This document shows, piece by piece, positions 1 through 8,060 of a DNA stretch of 11,834 bases. Origin of the DNA: Nephromyces sp. MM_2019. Taxonomy: Eukaryota; Apicomplexa; Aconoidasida; Nephromycida. Location: contig JADHZB010002111.1 in the NCBI GenBank assembly GCA_015657535.1, positions 1 to 11,834 of the forward strand, given 5' to 3'. Position 1 is the first letter of the stretch. The number at the start of each line of letters is the position of its first letter. A program made the translations under genes and the position numbers. The notes beneath the pieces were generated by a model. It made no database searches. It saw only the letters and a list, made by a program, of their open reading frames with translations, and was not told the DNA's origin.

Positions 1-131
1 ACACACAAACCAGTCTTGCATTCTAGCCACTCTCTCCAAAGGGTGAAAGACCTCACACACACAACTCATAGACGCTGATCTTAACACACGCAAGAAGTTA
101 AAGTTAGAATAAAAGCAAAGGTATTGCTCTC

Positions 132-153
132 GTGGAGTGTACGTACACTCCAC
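132..153. repeat. 22-bp perfect palindrome, GTGTACGTACAC core (copy A)
   Basis: The half-site GTGGAGTGTAC is followed directly by its exact reverse complement, with the dyad centre between 142 and 143. The inner 12 bases are GTGTACGTACAC, shared with the copies at 6114, 8261 and 11788. As RNA it could form a 9-bp stem with an ACGT loop; as DNA it is a possible dimeric protein site or small cruciform. The function is unknown. Confidence 0.85.
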
Positions 154-306
154 ATTTCAGTGCATACCAGAAGCACTTGCAAACCTCCCAGTAAGCAATG
201 AGAATTGCTTTGCACACACACAAACATCCTGGTGTGCTTGCCTGCCAAATATGCTCGTCCAACTATCCACACTGGCACGAAGTTGCTTGGGTATCATGCA
301 CACATG

Positions 307-331
307 GTGTGTGTGTGTGTGTGTGTGTGTG
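307..331. repeat. (GT)n microsatellite, 25 bp
   Basis: An uninterrupted alternation of G and T with twelve and a half units. It explains the Val-Cys runs in overlapping open frames, which are therefore not evidence of coding. Confidence 0.95.
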
Positions 332-1231
332 CAACAAGCAAATGCATCTTTAGCTCACAATGCATGCACTGTGTCTGGTTGTGTTAAGGGAGAATAGCTT
401 GTAGGGCTTGCGTGTGTGATGCGGGGATTTTCTTTCGTATATACATGCATTTTGCGTTATGGTAAAGCATAATTGGGTTTTTGGGGTGGGTGTGTGTGCC
501 TGTGTGTTGGCGCATGCTTGTGTGTTGGTGTCCGTGGGGGTGTGTGTGTCCGTGTGTGGCTGCATGTGCTTGTGTGGTATGACATATCATGGGTATGCGT
601 ATGTGTGCTTATCTATGCGCTGGTGCATGTGTGAGTGCATGTTTAGGTATGCCAATCTATACGCATGTGTGCGTGCACATATTGATACGTGTGCGTGTGC
701 CATTTTTTGACTCCAAATTAAAGAGGGAGAATGCAGTCATTTGGCCAGAGATATTCGTTACATTTCTTTGGTACACACACACACGTCAGCAATGCATGAA
801 GACTATGAACAAGTATACAGGACTCTGAGCCTCTAAGGGCTAGAAAACTGACGGATAGATATAGTATAGCACCTCACACATACACATTTAGAACTGCAGA
901 GTACTGCTTAGCAACGGGACTAGCACACACACTCTTCACACTTTCCCTCAGCACACACACACTTGAGCGGGTTTAGCAAGATGGAACTTTCATGAAGTCC
1001 GAAAAACACACACGGAAAGCTCGCATGCGGTCTGCAAATGCAATGCTCTCATCACGCAAAGCTTCTGTGTGTGTGCAATATATCCTCCCAAATCCTGCAA
1101 GTCGGCTTGAGGTACCAGCATACACATCTCGTATGTGTGTACGCCATGCACTCGTTGTGGCTGCATGCTGTGAGCTTGGCTTCAGACTCTGCAAGTAACA
1201 CCCAGTAACACACCCACCACCATACCCACAA

Positions 1232-1267
1232 CCCAAATGCCCCCTACCACACCCCCCCTTACCCCCC
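1232..1267 (-). other. G-quadruplex-type G-tract just past the folD stop
   Basis: On the minus (sense) strand, runs of 6, 7, 5 and 3 G are separated by loops TAA, a 7-base loop and CATTT. This fits the pattern of four G-runs with loops of 1-7 bases. The tract begins seven bases after the TAG stop codon, so it would lie in the 3' untranslated region of the folD-like mRNA. Formation of the structure and any role in mRNA 3'-end processing or stability are inferred. Confidence 0.55.
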
Positions 1268-1273
1268 TCACAC

Positions 1274-2518
1274 CTATACCTCCACCAGTTTATTACACCA
1301 CGACTTGTACGTGTTCATCATAAGCACAGCTACAGTCATAGGCCCCACTCCACCAGGCACCGGAGTGATGAGCTTGCAGTGGGGTTTGCAGGCTTCAAAG
1401 TCAACATCACCCACCAATCGATAGCCAGCCTTCTTTGTAGAATCTTCTTGTGTGTTAATACCCACATCAATCACTACAGCTCCCTTCTTCACCCAATCAC
1501 CCTTAACAAACAAAGCCTTACCGATAGCGACGATCAAGATATCCGCCTTTAAACACTGCTCCTTGATATCAACAGTCTTTGAGTGACACACAGTAACTGT
1601 AGCGTGTTGTTTGATGAAGAGGAGGGCAGCTGGAACGCCTACTATAGACGATCGCCCTAGAACCACCACATGAGCTCCCACCATGTTGACGTTATACCTC
1701 TTGCAAAGCTCTACGCAGCCTGCAGCAGTGCAGGGGGAGAAGAAGGGGGTGTATTCTACCTTCACAGTGGGTAGAGAAGGGGGGGGGGGGTTTGCTTCTT
1801 CTTGTGGTGATGAGAGTGGGGAAGAGGATTTTGTTGTGGGCTCGGCATCTGGGGTGTCTGGGCATCTGGAGGTGCTGAGAGTCTCGTGGGGGGAGGTAGA
1901 GGGCGTGGTGGGGGTGGAGGTGTGTGTGTCTTCTACAGCTTTTTCCGTGAAATTTGCATCATTTCCTCCCGTCTTCATATGCGTTTCGGCCATCTTCACA
2001 CCTTTTCCCCCCACATCAGCCGCCCCCACACCCTCAATCTTAACTGGTGTTGAGGTAGCCATTGCTCCAAAGTTCTCAGCTAACAAACCATCCACATCCT
2101 TATCTGAAGATATGCACTTTAACGCTGCATCAGCATCGAGGCTCTCCGAAGGTAAAGGCAGCTGCAATAGGATGCCATCTACACTACTATCAGCCGATAA
2201 CTGAAGAAGCTTCTCCTGCAAGTCATTCTGGCTGATATCTACAGGCAAAAAGATGGTTTCACTGTTTATCCCACACTCTTTACACGCCCTCCCCTTCATC
2301 GTAACGTATGTAGCCGAGTCTTTTCTACCCCCCACCATCACCATCACGAGGGAGGGGGGGCGGAGAGGGTGGAGAAGTTGAGGGGGGTTGCTAGAGGGGG
2401 GTACTGATAGTTTGAACCGGGAGGAAGCGATGATGTTTGAGATATCCTTCTTGAGATCATCCTTGATGTCTTGAGCGACTCTCTTTCCGTCAATCAGTGA
2501 GGCGGGAGGGGCTTCCAT
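1274..2518 (-). CDS. folD: Bifunctional methylenetetrahydrofolate dehydrogenase / methenyltetrahydrofolate cyclohydrolase with large insertion
   Basis: The family oxidises 5,10-methylene-THF to methenyl-THF with NAD(P)+ and hydrolyses it to 10-formyl-THF in one-carbon metabolism. The 414-residue product shows the family blocks in order: SLIDGK near residue 7; YVxxK at 71-75 (catalytic Tyr and Lys); GILLQLPLP at 115-123; DKDVDGL at 139-145; PCTAAGC at 262-268; the nucleotide-binding GRSSIVGVP at 288-296; CHSKT at 311-315; DVGIN at 351-355; GDVDF at 370-374; and PVPGGVGPMT at 386-395. Arg289 and Ser313 match residues linked to NADP preference in the human cytosolic enzyme, so NADP use is inferred. 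Typical members are about 290-300 residues; the excess is a Pro-rich segment at about 33-55 and a Ser/Thr/Pro/Glu-rich segment at about 155-255. There is no formyl-THF synthetase domain and no obvious targeting peptide, so a cytosolic location is inferred. The start lies in ACCATGG. The stop is TAG, followed two codons later by TGA. No intron is needed. Confidence 0.95.
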   Translation of the reverse strand: MEAPPASLIDGKRVAQDIKDDLKKDISNIIASSRFKLSVPPSSNPPQLLHPLRPPSLVMVMVGGRKDSATYVTMKGRACKECGINSETIFLPVDISQNDLQEKLLQLSADSSVDGILLQLPLPSESLDADAALKCISSDKDVDGLLAENFGAMATSTPVKIEGVGAADVGGKGVKMAETHMKTGGNDANFTEKAVEDTHTSTPTTPSTSPHETLSTSRCPDTPDAEPTTKSSSPLSSPQEEANPPPPSLPTVKVEYTPFFSPCTAAGCVELCKRYNVNMVGAHVVVLGRSSIVGVPAALLFIKQHATVTVCHSKTVDIKEQCLKADILIVAIGKALFVKGDWVKKGAVVIDVGINTQEDSTKKAGYRLVGDVDFEACKPHCKLITPVPGGVGPMTVAVLMMNTYKSWCNKLVEV

Positions 2519-2560
2519 GGTGAGGGTGGTAGGGGGTGCAGAGAGGGAGGGGGTTGGAGG

Positions 2561-2764
2561 GGTTTTGTGGTGTACGGGAGAGTGTGTTTTGTGGTGGATG
2601 GGGAGGTGTGTTCTGTGGTGCTACGGGAGGGGGGTGCGTTCTACGGTGGAGATGAGGGGGGGAGTATACTCTCTTGTGGTGGTGGCGAGGGGGGGTATAC
2701 TCTCTTGTGGAGGGTAGAATACAGTCTCTCTACCTCCTCCCGGCGGAGGTGGGTATACTCTCTT
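2561..2764. repeat. Degenerate ~24-31 bp tandem array upstream of folD, with three GTATACTCTCTT boxes
   Basis: A TTYTGTGGTG-like unit recurs near 2563, 2587, 2611 and 2639, then as CTCTTGTGG near 2671 and 2702, so spacing drifts from 24 to 31 bases. GTATACTCTCTT occurs exactly at 2664-2675, 2695-2706 and 2753-2764; the first two copies continue identically as GTGG. The array lies 43-246 bases upstream of the folD-like start codon, in its presumed promoter or 5' untranslated region. On the gene's sense strand it is pyrimidine-rich, and the box reads AAGAGAGTATAC. A regulatory role is inferred from position only. Confidence 0.65.
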
Positions 2765-2808
2765 TGAAGGTGCAGAGAAAAAGGTTTAATTCTCGGGGTT
2801 AATTCTCA

Positions 2809-3070
2809 GTTGAAGATCAGCTGTCTTACGCTACTCCTATTAACTGCAAAGGTATGCCTGAAGAAGCTGTGTGTGCTATTTTTAGCTGCAATAACTTTGA
2901 AGAGGAAATCGAAGAAGAAACGCCAGAAAAAACTCCAAAAGTTTGTTAATTTGTAGCTTCTGAGAAGAAGCAAAAAGCTGAGCTTTTGAAGAGGAAGGGA
3001 TTCTACAGAGAAGAGGCTGAAAAGTAGCGGCGAATGCATTCAAAAGCAGGACGAAGAAGAAACTTCACGA
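2809..3070 (+). pseudogene. Lys/Glu-rich exon-like block interrupted by in-frame TAA and TAG
   Basis: In the frame starting at GTT 2809 the translation is rich in Glu, Lys and Arg, unlike the TG-driven surroundings, with peptides such as NNFEEEIEEETPEKTP and KKQKAELLKRKGFYREEAEK. The frame contains one TAA (before FVASEKK) and one TAG (before RRMHSKAG), and a further TAA just upstream at 2800. A pyrimidine-AG sequence at 2803-2809 could be a splice acceptor, and GTATGT at 3073 could be a donor leading into the (TG)n tract. I do not recognise the family; the Lys/Arg-rich part faintly resembles protein phosphatase inhibitor-2 proteins, but the diagnostic HYNE is absent. It may be a decayed gene, a mis-framed exon pair, a frame using reassigned stop codons, or chance purine-rich sequence. 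Confidence 0.25.

Positions 3071-3075
<5 letters not shown>

Positions 3076-3101
<26 letters not shown>
3076..3101. repeat. (TG)13 microsatellite
   Basis: Thirteen uninterrupted TG units directly follow the Lys/Glu-rich block, preceded by GTA. Confidence 0.95.
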
Positions 3102-4769
3102 GAGGGGTGGAGGGGGCAAAAACACAGACAATAGGGGGAGGTGGGCTGCGTAAGATGGGTGGAGGGGGAATAGAGCTGGCGCCGATGACTTATGTACATG
3201 GAAGCAGCCGCAGGGAGGAGGGTCGCTAGTTGACGGGGGTAACACACACAAAGAGAGGCACACACACGTGCAGAATGATAGCAGAAACACACAATCAGCT
3301 CAGAGCATATACACACGCATAAACGGACGAAGATACATCTGCGGACAAACAGAAAGAAGAAGCACACAGTTACACACACAAAAAGAGATGCACACACACA
3401 CAGACACACGGACAAACACACACGCACTCATATACAGCGATGATATTGGGAGCACAGCACATCATCCTCTGGGATGAGATAGGCACACACACATTATAAG
3501 AGAAGCATTGGAATTCCCCTTCAGCTTCATTGAATAATTGCTTATTCAGAGGCTATTTAAAGCTCCCATCAGTAAGCAGCAGTAGCAGCACAGCATGTTA
3601 TGCACACCTCCGCAACACACGGATACGACGCTACATCAGTCACTCACTATGTGTGTGCGATTGTAGTAGTTAGCGTGTGTGTATTAGCATCAGTTGGTGC
3701 GTTTGTGTGTAGCATTCTGCCACTGTGTACCTTCATCAGTCGGCTAGCGAATGTGTGTTCTTTTATTGATGGGTGCCCACATCAGTTAGTGTGTGTGTGT
3801 GTGTATCGTCGGTGCTCGTCTGTTCGTGTGTGTGTATTAGTCCTCCAGTGTGTACTTTTACTGCAAAGCTGCAACAAAGATAAAGGCTAGCTTCATATAT
3901 GAAACACGATCAGCGATTTACATATGATTGCAACACAGAGCGTAGTGCGCTAGGTGTGTGTGATAGTGTGTGCGAATTCCACATATATTATACAATGTGT
4001 GCATGGAATATTGTGGGTAGATATCCCGGCTTCAGACACACTACTGTTGTTAGCACTGTATATGCCTGCCGAGTATACTGGCCGAAAGTGTGTGTACCTT
4101 AAATGCTTAATGCTGGTGATTAAGTAGGTTTATAGTATATCAGCAGGATAGTCTCTACTTCTTTACCATAAGCTATTCGATTTCCCGTTTGTAGGGGTGT
4201 TGGGTAGTGTGTGTGGGCAAGACGTCTATGGGTGTGTGTGTCTGTCAGTTTGCGTCGTTACCTACCTAGTCTCTCTCTTTTATGGCGATATCCATCAGTG
4301 TACGTCTGCATCTAGCTACCTGTGTGTGTGTCTGCATCTAACTACCTGTGTATGTGTGCTTAGCTATCTTCGTGTGTGTGCCCATCTATCTACCTGTGTG
4401 CGTGTGTCTCTGTACCTATACACGTGTTGTGTGGGTGCAACTGCCAACTACAGCAGACCTCAAGGTAGTCCACCTTATCTAGCTCCTCGCCACGCCTACC
4501 ATGCACATACTGGCGTGATAAACTGGGTTGTACTCGCGTGTGTGTGAGAGCTTGTATGTGTGCTAGCTCGCTCGCATATCCTTGTTTGCCTGTAATGTGT
4601 GTGTGCATTCTTTGCACAATCTTTGTGTGTGACCCCTGTTGTTCGTGTGCCAACCCACCTAGCATGCACGTACATCCCGTTTTGTATACCCCCCCTCGTG
4701 TGTGTGTGCGCGTGCACTCATTTGCACCCTAATTTCAAGCTCCTTTATCTCCCAAAAAGCTCCACTAGG
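3102..4769. other. Unassigned region: CA-rich block then TG-rich block
   Basis: Bases 3240-3500 are CA-rich on the plus strand, and the 3268-3477 frame there is mostly His/Thr/Arg from CACACA codons. From about 3640 the strand bias flips to TG-rich. No frame shows a recognisable domain. The most varied peptide is around 4425-4535 (+), ending a TG-driven frame, but it has no family signature. Confidence 0.55.
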
Positions 4770-4789
4770 GGGAGGTATGCGTACCTCCC
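4770..4789. repeat. Imperfect palindrome, GGGAGGTA arms
   Basis: GGGAGGTA is followed by TGCG and then TACCTCCC, giving 8-bp arms that pair exactly. It resembles the GTGTAYRTACAC family only in having a TA..TA centre, so membership is uncertain. It lies immediately downstream of the stop of the minus-strand frame at 4790-4942. Confidence 0.55.
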
Positions 4790-4942
4790 TCACGTCCGCA
4801 CCCGATGAAATGAAGAATTCTGGTATGTGTGGCAGTAATCGGTGATTTTCTTATGAATATCTTCCTCATCTTCAAGCTTCTTTAGCGTCTCTCTCTCCCT
4901 CTTCATCCCAAATTCCAACTTTTGTGTAGAATTTTTCACCAT
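4790..4942 (-). CDS. Candidate small Lys/Glu-rich open frame or last exon, family unknown
   Basis: Reading the minus strand from ATG at 4942 gives 50 residues ending in TGA at 4790-4792. The middle is charged and helical-looking (KLEFGMKRERETLKKLEDEE), followed by a mixed segment (HKKITDYCHTYQNSSFHRV) that a simple purine tract would not explain. The frame stays open upstream to a TAG at 4964-4966, preceded by an A-rich stretch, so it could be a terminal exon whose acceptor is that TAG or a nearby AG. Part of the coding strand is the complement of a CT-rich tract (about 4880-4915), which favours Lys/Glu codons by composition alone. No family is recognised. Confidence 0.25.
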   Translation of the reverse strand: MVKNSTQKLEFGMKRERETLKKLEDEEDIHKKITDYCHTYQNSSFHRVRT

Positions 4943-4966
4943 GTACCGATAGCCTGCCAATTTCTA

Positions 4967-5808
4967 TTCTTTTTGTGTGTTACTGGCCAAAGAAATCAGA
5001 AATTCCTATTTTGGTGGGTGTGTGTGGATGCGTGGGTATGTAGGTGTATGTGTGTGTGTGTGGATGTGTGGATGCAAGTGTCTTGTGTCGGTGGGTGGAT
5101 ATATTCCTCTACGTAGGCCTCTGTGTGCATGCCCTCTTCGTGTGTGTGTGTGTTTGTCTTATCCTGTGTGAGTTGTTATGTTAAGTGGGTTTATTTTGAT
5201 TAAATCACATCCTCTCATTTTTTATTTTTTCTGCATTTTTCTTCAGTTTTCTCCTTCCTTGCGTTGTTTGGTGCTAGTGTGTGTGTTTCTGTGTTTGATA
5301 CTTGTATGTGTGTGTCTGCTCTCTTCACTCTTATTAATGCGTGTATTTCCTTCTTCAACCCCCTCTTCGGCATGCCTTTTTACCCCTCCTCCTTCTGTTT
5401 CATCTGTATACAAAAGCTGCAGTGTGTACGTTTGGATCCTTTCATTCACCACGAAAATCCGCGAGTTTTCTTAATGACAAGAACAGTGAAGAGGCAGCAT
5501 TGTGTGTGTGCAAAAAATGCCGGCAGGTCGCTCTACACACAAAGGGGAAAGTTCTTATGAAGAAGATGAGGAGTGTATGTGGTATGATAAGGCATCCCCC
5601 GTAGTTAGGTGTCCTTGGGTAAGTTAAAGTGGAGTTTTATGTGTGGGGTTGAGGGAGGTTGGGGGAGGTTTGAAGGGTAAGGGGGGGTATGAGGGTAGTT
5701 TGTGTGGGGATGATGTGTGTGGGGGCTGTGTGAAAATGATGTGTGTGAAGTGGTAGTTGAGTTATGTCTGTATGTTGCACAAACTAGGAAAAGTGCATGA
5801 GGTAAAAC
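4967..5808. other. Unassigned TG-rich then G-rich region
   Basis: Bases 4975-5330 are TG-rich with T-rich stretches. A frame at 5341-5604 (+) encodes 87 residues with a hydrophobic N-terminal third and a CVCKKCRQ segment. It is the least repetitive frame here, but it has no recognised family and could be chance. Bases 5640-5760 are G-rich on the plus strand. Confidence 0.5.
5675..5695 (+). other. G-quadruplex-type motif
   Basis: GGG, TAA, a seven-G run and then GGG after TATGA satisfy the four-run pattern if the seven-G run supplies two runs. No gene is attached to it. Confidence 0.35.
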
Positions 5809-6113
5809 ATGAATCTGGTTACTTTGCGGGAGATTCTCTACGAAGGGAATGAAATTTACATGTGTGTGCTCTATGTGTTTCTTCTATATCTTTTGGTGTG
5901 TGTTTCATATCCCTTTGTATTCGTTTCATGTCTTTGTGTGTGTGTTCCATGTGTTTCTTCCATATCTGTGTGTGTGTGTGTTCCATGTGTGTGTAAAACT
6001 GAAGAAAACTTGAGTAGCTCCTCTAATGCTGCTTGCTTTACTTAACATACGCAGCTTAAGAAGCTATCAAATGAATATAGAATCTCCTGCTTCGTTCTAG
6101 ACCTTCATATTCG
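5809..6113. other. Unassigned TG-rich region with an open frame of doubtful status
   Basis: A plus-strand frame from ATG 5809 runs to TAA 6043-6045 (78 residues). It begins with a mixed peptide (MNLVTLREILYEGNEI) but is then mostly Val/Cys/Phe/Ser from TG and TTC codons. I recognise no domain. Confidence 0.4.
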
Positions 6114-6125
6114 GTGTACGTACAC
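6114..6125. repeat. 12-bp palindrome GTGTACGTACAC (copy B)
   Basis: An exact 12-bp palindrome identical to the cores at 137, 8261 and 11788. The flanks do not pair beyond the core except one outer C/G. It is followed by a pyrimidine-rich stretch ending in ATAG at 6141-6144. Confidence 0.85.
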
Positions 6126-6484
6126 TGCATTGTTCTTTTTATAGGATTTAAAGCGTGTGTTGTGGCTGGAACCTGATCTTTCAGAAGGTATTGTGTGTTT
6201 AGAGTATTGATATCGAGCGGGTTAAAGGCTTTGGAATTCGTTAGTTTCGTGACTAAACTGTGTGTGCGTGTGTTGATTTGTTCTGGCATATATAGGGAAC
6301 AGGAAAAAATTTAAGCCTAGGAGATGTTATGTTTGCAGTCTCGCACATTAAGCCTTAGTGTCCTTGCGCTCTCATACTTTATCACACAATGCACTGCTAC
6401 GAGTAATGCTGACTTTTCTATTTTCGTATAGTTTTTAGCGGACTAGCTTAAGTTTCTTGAAAGCGGGATGTTTGAAATGAATGT

Positions 6485-6506
6485 GAGGTGTATGTACATA
6501 CACCTC
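6485..6506. repeat. 22-bp perfect palindrome, GTGTATGTACATACAC core (copy C)
   Basis: The half-site GAGGTGTATGT is followed by its exact reverse complement. The arms differ from those of the 22-bp copy at 132-153 but pair perfectly. As RNA it could form a 9-bp stem with a GTAC loop. The function is unknown. Confidence 0.85.
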
Positions 6507-6727
6507 CTCTCTTGAGGGAAGAAAAAACCTGAGTTTTTGACTATTTGTGTGTGTCTCATTGATTGAAGTGAGGAGGTCTGTGTGTGCTCTTTCTTATGGG
6601 TGTTTTTCTGCGTGTGTGGATGTGTTGGTGTGTGTGTGTGTGTGCATTGGCGTGTGTGTGTTGATGTGTGTATGTGTGTTCTTTTGTATGGTTTGACTAC
6701 ATTCCCTCTCTGCTCTTCCCAAGTAGC

Positions 6728-6745
6728 TAGTACTTTATAGTACTA
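6728..6745. repeat. Short inverted repeat, 7-bp stem with TTAT loop
   Basis: TAGTACT, then TTAT, then AGTACTA. It is separate in sequence from the GTGTAYRTACAC family. No downstream T-run or adjacent gene gives it an obvious role. Confidence 0.6.
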
Positions 6746-7249
6746 AGCAGATTTTCAGCTTGATTTCTTTCGTGTGCCCTATTTTAGAACTTGTAAGCTT
6801 CATTCTATTGTAAGTGCTAACTGACTCCTGTGTGTCGGCTAAATGGAATGAGGTGTGTGTGTAGTGTATATCCGGGTTGTCTGTGAGAGATTGAATTGTG
6901 CTTTTAGTATATATACAGATTGTGTAAGGAAGGATGGTGTTGTGTGTGTAATTCAGGGCTGCTTTGTGTGTTTGATGCAGATCCGTCTTTCGTGTGTACT
7001 CCCAACCCATCTGTTGTGTGTACAGCAGACCAATATTATGTGTATGCTCTAGCAACACTTCTTTTGTTTATGCACACCACACACCCATCTTTTTACCTAC
7101 AGCACAGCGCATCTTATCTGTGTGTGCGTGATCAATCTAAAGACTAATCTTCCTCTCACTACTCTTCACTTAGGAAGGCAAGCTTGTCTCTCCAATTCGT
7201 TAACCAAGTAAGCAATCGAATGAGCTGCCAAAGAGTATGCACATCAGCG

Positions 7250-7261
7250 ATGTACATACAG
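7250..7261. repeat. Partial relative of the palindrome family, ATGTACATACAG
   Basis: It contains the perfect 8-bp palindrome ATGTACAT and then ACAG. The outer arms do not pair as in the full copies, so it may be a decayed member or unrelated. Confidence 0.35.
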
Positions 7262-7398
7262 CGGATTGCTGAGTTTCTTTGTGAAATAAATACGCACGCT
7301 TTTGTACTATGAAATCCAAATGGTTTATATCTGATGTGTGTCTACTGTATGAAAGCTTTAGTATTACCTTTAATTAAGGTTTTTATTACCATACATCA

Positions 7399-7410
7399 GT
7401 GTATATACAC
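7399..7410. repeat. 12-bp palindrome GTGTATATACAC (copy D)
   Basis: An exact palindrome with an ATAT centre, identical to the copy at 9768-9779. The flanks do not pair. Confidence 0.8.
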
Positions 7411-7626
7411 CTCCTATAGTTGGGAAAACAGGTTTGTGTGCATGTCTGTTGGTCTTTTTGTATGTGTAGTGCCCTTAATTTTGGTGCTTTTGGGTAAGAG
7501 ATGTGTGTGTGTGAGACTGTAAGTTTGGGGTGTGCGAGGGTGGTGAGTGTGTGGAATGTGTGTGGGCAATGGGAGGGTAGTGGGTTGGTTGGATAAGCGG
7601 GTTGTGTGCGTGTATGGGGTATGTGG

Positions 7627-8060
<434 letters not shown>

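Larger units (their letters stand above)
1..1230. other. Unassigned TG/CA-rich flank, no recognisable gene
   Basis: CA-rich patches (1-60, 770-790, 890-960) and a TG-rich stretch (470-700) dominate. Short frames exist on both strands, for example 137-397 (+) and 973-1236 (-), but they are driven by TG/CA codons or lack any family motif. One strong palindrome (132-153) and one (GT)n tract (307-331) are listed separately. The part nearest 1230 is C-rich on the plus strand and probably belongs to the 3' flank of the folD-like gene. Confidence 0.6.
6126..7398. other. Unassigned mixed region, TG-rich patches
   Basis: Apart from the palindrome at 6485 and the hairpin at 6728, the stretch has TG-rich patches (6540-6680, 6850-7020) separated by more balanced sequence. 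Frames such as 6855-7052 (+) and 6735-7058 (-) overlap on opposite strands, are rich in Val/Cys or His/Thr, and show no family motif. Confidence 0.5.

Noticed and set aside
1683..2204. 173-codon plus-strand open frame opposite the folD-like gene
   Set aside because: It is antisense to the insertion and N-terminal half of a clearly conserved gene; its Gly/Val/Ser composition mirrors the Pro/Thr/Ser codons on the other strand.
1274..2518. Trifunctional C1-THF synthase
   Set aside because: The gene ends right after the dehydrogenase/cyclohydrolase module; the ~600-residue formyl-THF synthetase domain is absent.
2940..2955. 16-base intron GTTTGTTAATTTGTAG
   Set aside because: It has GT...AG ends, but removing it shifts the frame of the charged peptide and brings in a TGA downstream.
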